Shown: in pieces, positions 61,501 through 64,000 of the stretch
Layout of the letters: each line of letters begins with the position of its first letter
Position numbering within the stretch: position 1 is the stretch's first letter
From: Phytoseiulus persimilis
Lineage: Eukaryota > Arthropoda > Arachnida > Mesostigmata > Phytoseiidae
Assembly: GCA_037576195.1 (NCBI GenBank)
Contig: CM075101.1
Location: 34,100,001 to 34,164,000, forward strand
Direction: 5' to 3'
DNA: 64,000 nt
Made by a program: the position numbers and the translations under genes
The notes under the pieces: generated by a model
Seen by the model: only the letters and a program-made list of their open reading frames with translations
Told to the model about the DNA's origin: nothing
Database searches by the model: none

Positions 61501-63784
61501 GTCTTCTTCGGTCTCGGCAGCTGGCGCCGAATCTATGGACCAAGGATATTATGCTACCGTGAGGTCGGTTTCGTTCTCTCTCCGTCCCATAAACGAAAGC
61601 GCGAGGTGACAAATTGTGCTCTTTGCTTGCTCACTGACTCACCGGGTTTCCTGAATGCGCCCCTCCCTCTTTCGGTTCACTTTTCTCTTTTTTACAAGAG
61701 TTACTCCTCAAACGAGGGGGCGGTGGCGGCCAACTTCTTCTTCCTACACAACTCGGCTAACCCGCAACCTCAATTTGGGGAGAATAGCGCTGAGCAACCT
61801 GGGAAGATGGCGAGTACGCCAGCTACGTCTCGAGCCCGAGGCGAACCTGCTGCAAGTCATGCGGCTTTCAGCTTTCATTCGCTTCTCGTCTCATCAGCGA
61901 GGAGTTATAACGTGCAGCCGTTTCCGAGAGGTAGCGTGCTCTATTCGCGCTGTTTCCACTCATTGTGGCGTTGACTTGCTCCTTGCTTCCATGAGCCGCA
62001 GAAACACATAGAGCCCACGCAAACGCGCAGATTTGTACCAGGTGGAACAGGAGCTCTGTCCCGATCGTAAGGATTGAATCCCTCGCTTTGGAAGAGGCAG
62101 CTCCGCCAAGGACAGATACCTCTCCAGACTCGTGATGCACGGGCTTCGGCGCGAGCTCTTTTCCCGTGCTGCGGAGTTTCCTCTGCTGCCCAGGACCACA
62201 CATCTAACGAGCCTGTCCGCCCCCGATCTGGAGTCTTCGAGAGAGAACCCACGAGCAAGCTCGCTCCTTGTGGTTAGGAGCCCATTTCCTCGTGACCTTG
62301 CTAATATCATTTTAACGATTGATTTCTCCAAGAGAAAAAACCGACTTCGCTGCTGGTTATGGGAAGCTCGGAGAGAGGGAGTCGTGGGGAGGACAGTGCT
62401 AGAGTTCAAATAGCCCGGCACGGATCTTCGAGCACCGTTCCCGATCATGGCGTCATCTGATCGGTCAGAATCACCATCGATCAGAACTCACGTCTTCCGA
62501 ACGATTCCTGGACCCGTTTCGTTTTCAAAGGAATACGTGCTCCCCATTCACATGCGTCGCAGGATAATTGGCGCGACTCTCAGCGCCGGATCGATCCGGC
62601 TTGAAGGACACAGATGACGCGAACTAGGAATACGCTCCTGACACGGAGTCGCTTCATGACTGACAACATATAGACGCGTGTTCCTCGCTGGATCAAGAAT
62701 TCAGACTAAAACACCCCTGAGAGATCCTAGCTCGGGAATCTACGGCCTGAGAGCTGCGTCGGCAGCGAGAAAGATTTACGCGACGAGCTCGGCGCAAGGG
62801 CGAACATCAGGTGTTTACAAGTGCTCCGACTGAAAAACTCTATGTCCTAGCGGAGGGGCACCAGGTGCTGCTGCAGGGGTTTCCGAGGGAGGCATCCAGC
62901 TAATGCGATTCTGGTGATTTTCAGGCTTCTTGCCGCCCATGGAAAGTGGAGGACGGGGCGCGAACAACGGTCTTCTCGACATTGTCGCAGCTCTTCACTG
63001 GGTCCAGGAGAACGTCGTTGAATTCGGAGGGGACCCTGGGAACGTGACGGTGTTTGGTCACGGACGGGGTGCAGCCCTCGCCAACCTGATCATGCTAACG
63101 CCCATGGCGCGAGGTGAGGATAAAATAATCTGATGAGAGACGTCTCGCAAGTTGATGAGGGAGCCCCTCTTGGCGAAAAGAAAAACTTCGCGAGCGCTGA
63201 CGATGAGTTCGTCTGTTGGATTCTATCTTGTGAATCCGCAGGAGCATCGAAGCGGAGCACTAAGAGACCCCGGATCAGCTAACAAGAGACAATTTAAATA
63301 ACCGGAGGGGATCTGATTTCACTCCAGGTCTCATCCAACGAGTGATTCTGATGTCCGGCTCAGCTCTGAGCCCCTGGGCGATGGCCCGGGATTCTGTTAA
63401 GTATACGAAACTTATCGCCAGTGAGCTGAATTGTCCACTCGAAGACAACCGAGCCCTTATCGAGTGCCTTAAAAGCCGGTGAGTATGAGTTTTGTTGCCG
63501 GTGCACGGAGCGGCTGACCGCCACAGAGCAGGGATTCCACGGAGCTACACAGAAGCACGACTCCGGTTTGGAGAGGTTGTTCATGACAAGTGTATTTTTT
63601 GCTCTCAAGATCGGCTGAGGACATCGTTGCCATAGGCTTGTCTGCAGGCGAATTTTTGACAACGTTCGGACCTGTTGTCGATGGAATCGCGATTCCCAAA
63701 GAGCCAGCGTTACTTATGGAAGAACATGGTCCGAATGCTCTCTTCAAAACGTATGAGCTCCTCGTCGGAATGGCCAACAACGAG
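46588..63784 (+). CDS. Neuroligin (first five coding exons; continues past the window)
   Basis: A postsynaptic adhesion receptor of the carboxylesterase-like family. Exons: 46588-47080, 58183-58347, 62925-63113, 63328-63478 and 63610-63784; phases 1, 1, 1, 2, 0 join cleanly. Residues 1-29 are a leader (start [20 protein letters not shown]; in-frame ATGs at 46603 and 46606 are alternatives). Then come [31 protein letters not shown] and [13 protein letters not shown], typical of the esterase N-lobe; then [20 protein letters not shown] and [14 protein letters not shown]; then [20 protein letters not shown]. The nucleophile elbow G-x-S-x-G reads GHGRGA, so the protein is non-catalytic, as expected for neuroligins. 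Introns are 11,102, 4,577, 214 and 131 bp. The esterase C-lobe, stalk, transmembrane and PDZ-binding tail would lie to the right. Confidence 0.94.
47911..47928. repeat. CTAG tandem palindrome
   Basis: Four and a half perfect CTAG units; the whole tract is self-complementary. Confidence 0.9.
49857..50080 (+). CDS. Candidate terminal exon of a nested gene (Cys-containing)
   Basis: A near-ideal acceptor (TTCTTCTTGCTTTTCGCAG) opens 73 codons to a stop at 50080, entered in phase 1. It reads [20 protein letters not shown], then [20 protein letters not shown] and [20 protein letters not shown]. Three cysteines and aromatic residues give a natural small-protein look. I found no leader exon ending in phase 1 nearby, and it does not fit the phase of neuroligin exon 1 as a product known from the family. 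It could be a nested gene or a cryptic exon. Confidence 0.33.
52061..52205 (+). CDS. Candidate internal exon in neuroligin intron 1
   Basis: The frame is bounded by a strong acceptor (TTTTTCACTTCACCGTAG) and a consensus donor (ACG|GTGAGT), with one of three frames open for all 48 codons: [20 protein letters not shown] and later [20 protein letters not shown]. The phases (2 in, 0 out) do not fit insertion after neuroligin exon 1. No partner exons were identified and no family is recognised. Confidence 0.3.
58348..62924 (+). other. Neuroligin intron 2 (4.6 kb)
   Basis: No recognised gene. The open frames at 59206-59430, 59554-59808 and 60871-61128 (plus) are protein-like in places but show no paired splice sites that I could join to each other or to neuroligin. 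Confidence 0.55.
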
Positions 63785-64000
63785 GTATGTGCTTGTTGTT
63801 CTCCCGCGTCCTCATAAGTGGTTCGGTGCGTTGCCTCACATCGCAGTCTCGCTAGCTGTTCCGGTGCTCCTGTGAGGGAGCTTCTCTCAACGAGGTCACT
63901 CTGGCTTTATTGAAGTCCAATGGAAGAAAACATCGGTTCGTAGGAATGAGTTCTGACTTCGACGCGAGAAATAAGATCAGAGTCCGATTTTTTTTTCGGC
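63785..64000 (+). other. Start of neuroligin intron 5
   Basis: It begins with GTATGTGC directly after the codon for the last Glu of MANNE. The next coding exon lies beyond the right edge. Confidence 0.7.

Noticed and set aside
1-64000. tRNA, rRNA, CRISPR arrays, bacterial operons
   Set aside because: I checked for B-box-like GGTTCGANTCC with an A box and found none that folds plausibly. There are no spaced perfect repeats and no prokaryotic gene organisation.

Overview
This window is animal nuclear DNA: the genes are split by GT-AG introns, have signal peptides, and end near AATAAA signals. There are no operons or ribosome-binding sites. Base composition is about half G+C, and most introns are short (49 to about 400 bp), with a few of 4 to 11 kb. 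A tandem pair of small lipocalins, a trypsin-like protease, a neuroligin and degraded hAT transposons point to an arthropod. A parasitiform mite (possibly Phytoseiidae) is my best guess from general character, but no marker in the window proves it.

Layout. 1-2200: low-confidence candidate exons only. 2207-6110 (minus): two five-exon lipocalin genes in tandem, separated by a non-autonomous hAT element (3475-4285). 6451-20489 (minus): a large locus with one signal-peptide exon at 20227, a long acidic and Asn-rich terminal exon (9998-12018), and below it a five-exon proline-rich coding block (6616-9499) without a start of its own. The splice phases let both blocks use the same signal-peptide exon. 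21.5-25 kb: a minus-strand single-pass membrane protein fragment, a small plus-strand secreted protein and an unassigned minus-strand open frame. 28644-31573: a large inverted-repeat element with a 9-bp target duplication, into which a second hAT element (29699-30972, with a transposase C-terminus remnant) has inserted. 33048-35171 (minus): a complete seven-exon trypsin-like serine protease. 35.2-46.6 kb: no gene I can recognise. 46588-63784 (plus): the first five coding exons of a neuroligin, with introns of 11.1 and 4.6 kb; the gene runs off the right edge.

For the two lipocalins, the protease, the acidic protein and the neuroligin, every exon junction was checked by hand for splice dinucleotides and for codon phase, and exon lengths agree with the translated proteins. 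The secreted products (lipocalins, protease, acidic and proline-rich proteins) fit extracellular or secretory roles; the neuroligin is a neuronal adhesion receptor. Nothing suggests that these genes share a pathway. Items below about 0.4 confidence are candidate exons offered for checking against RNA data.
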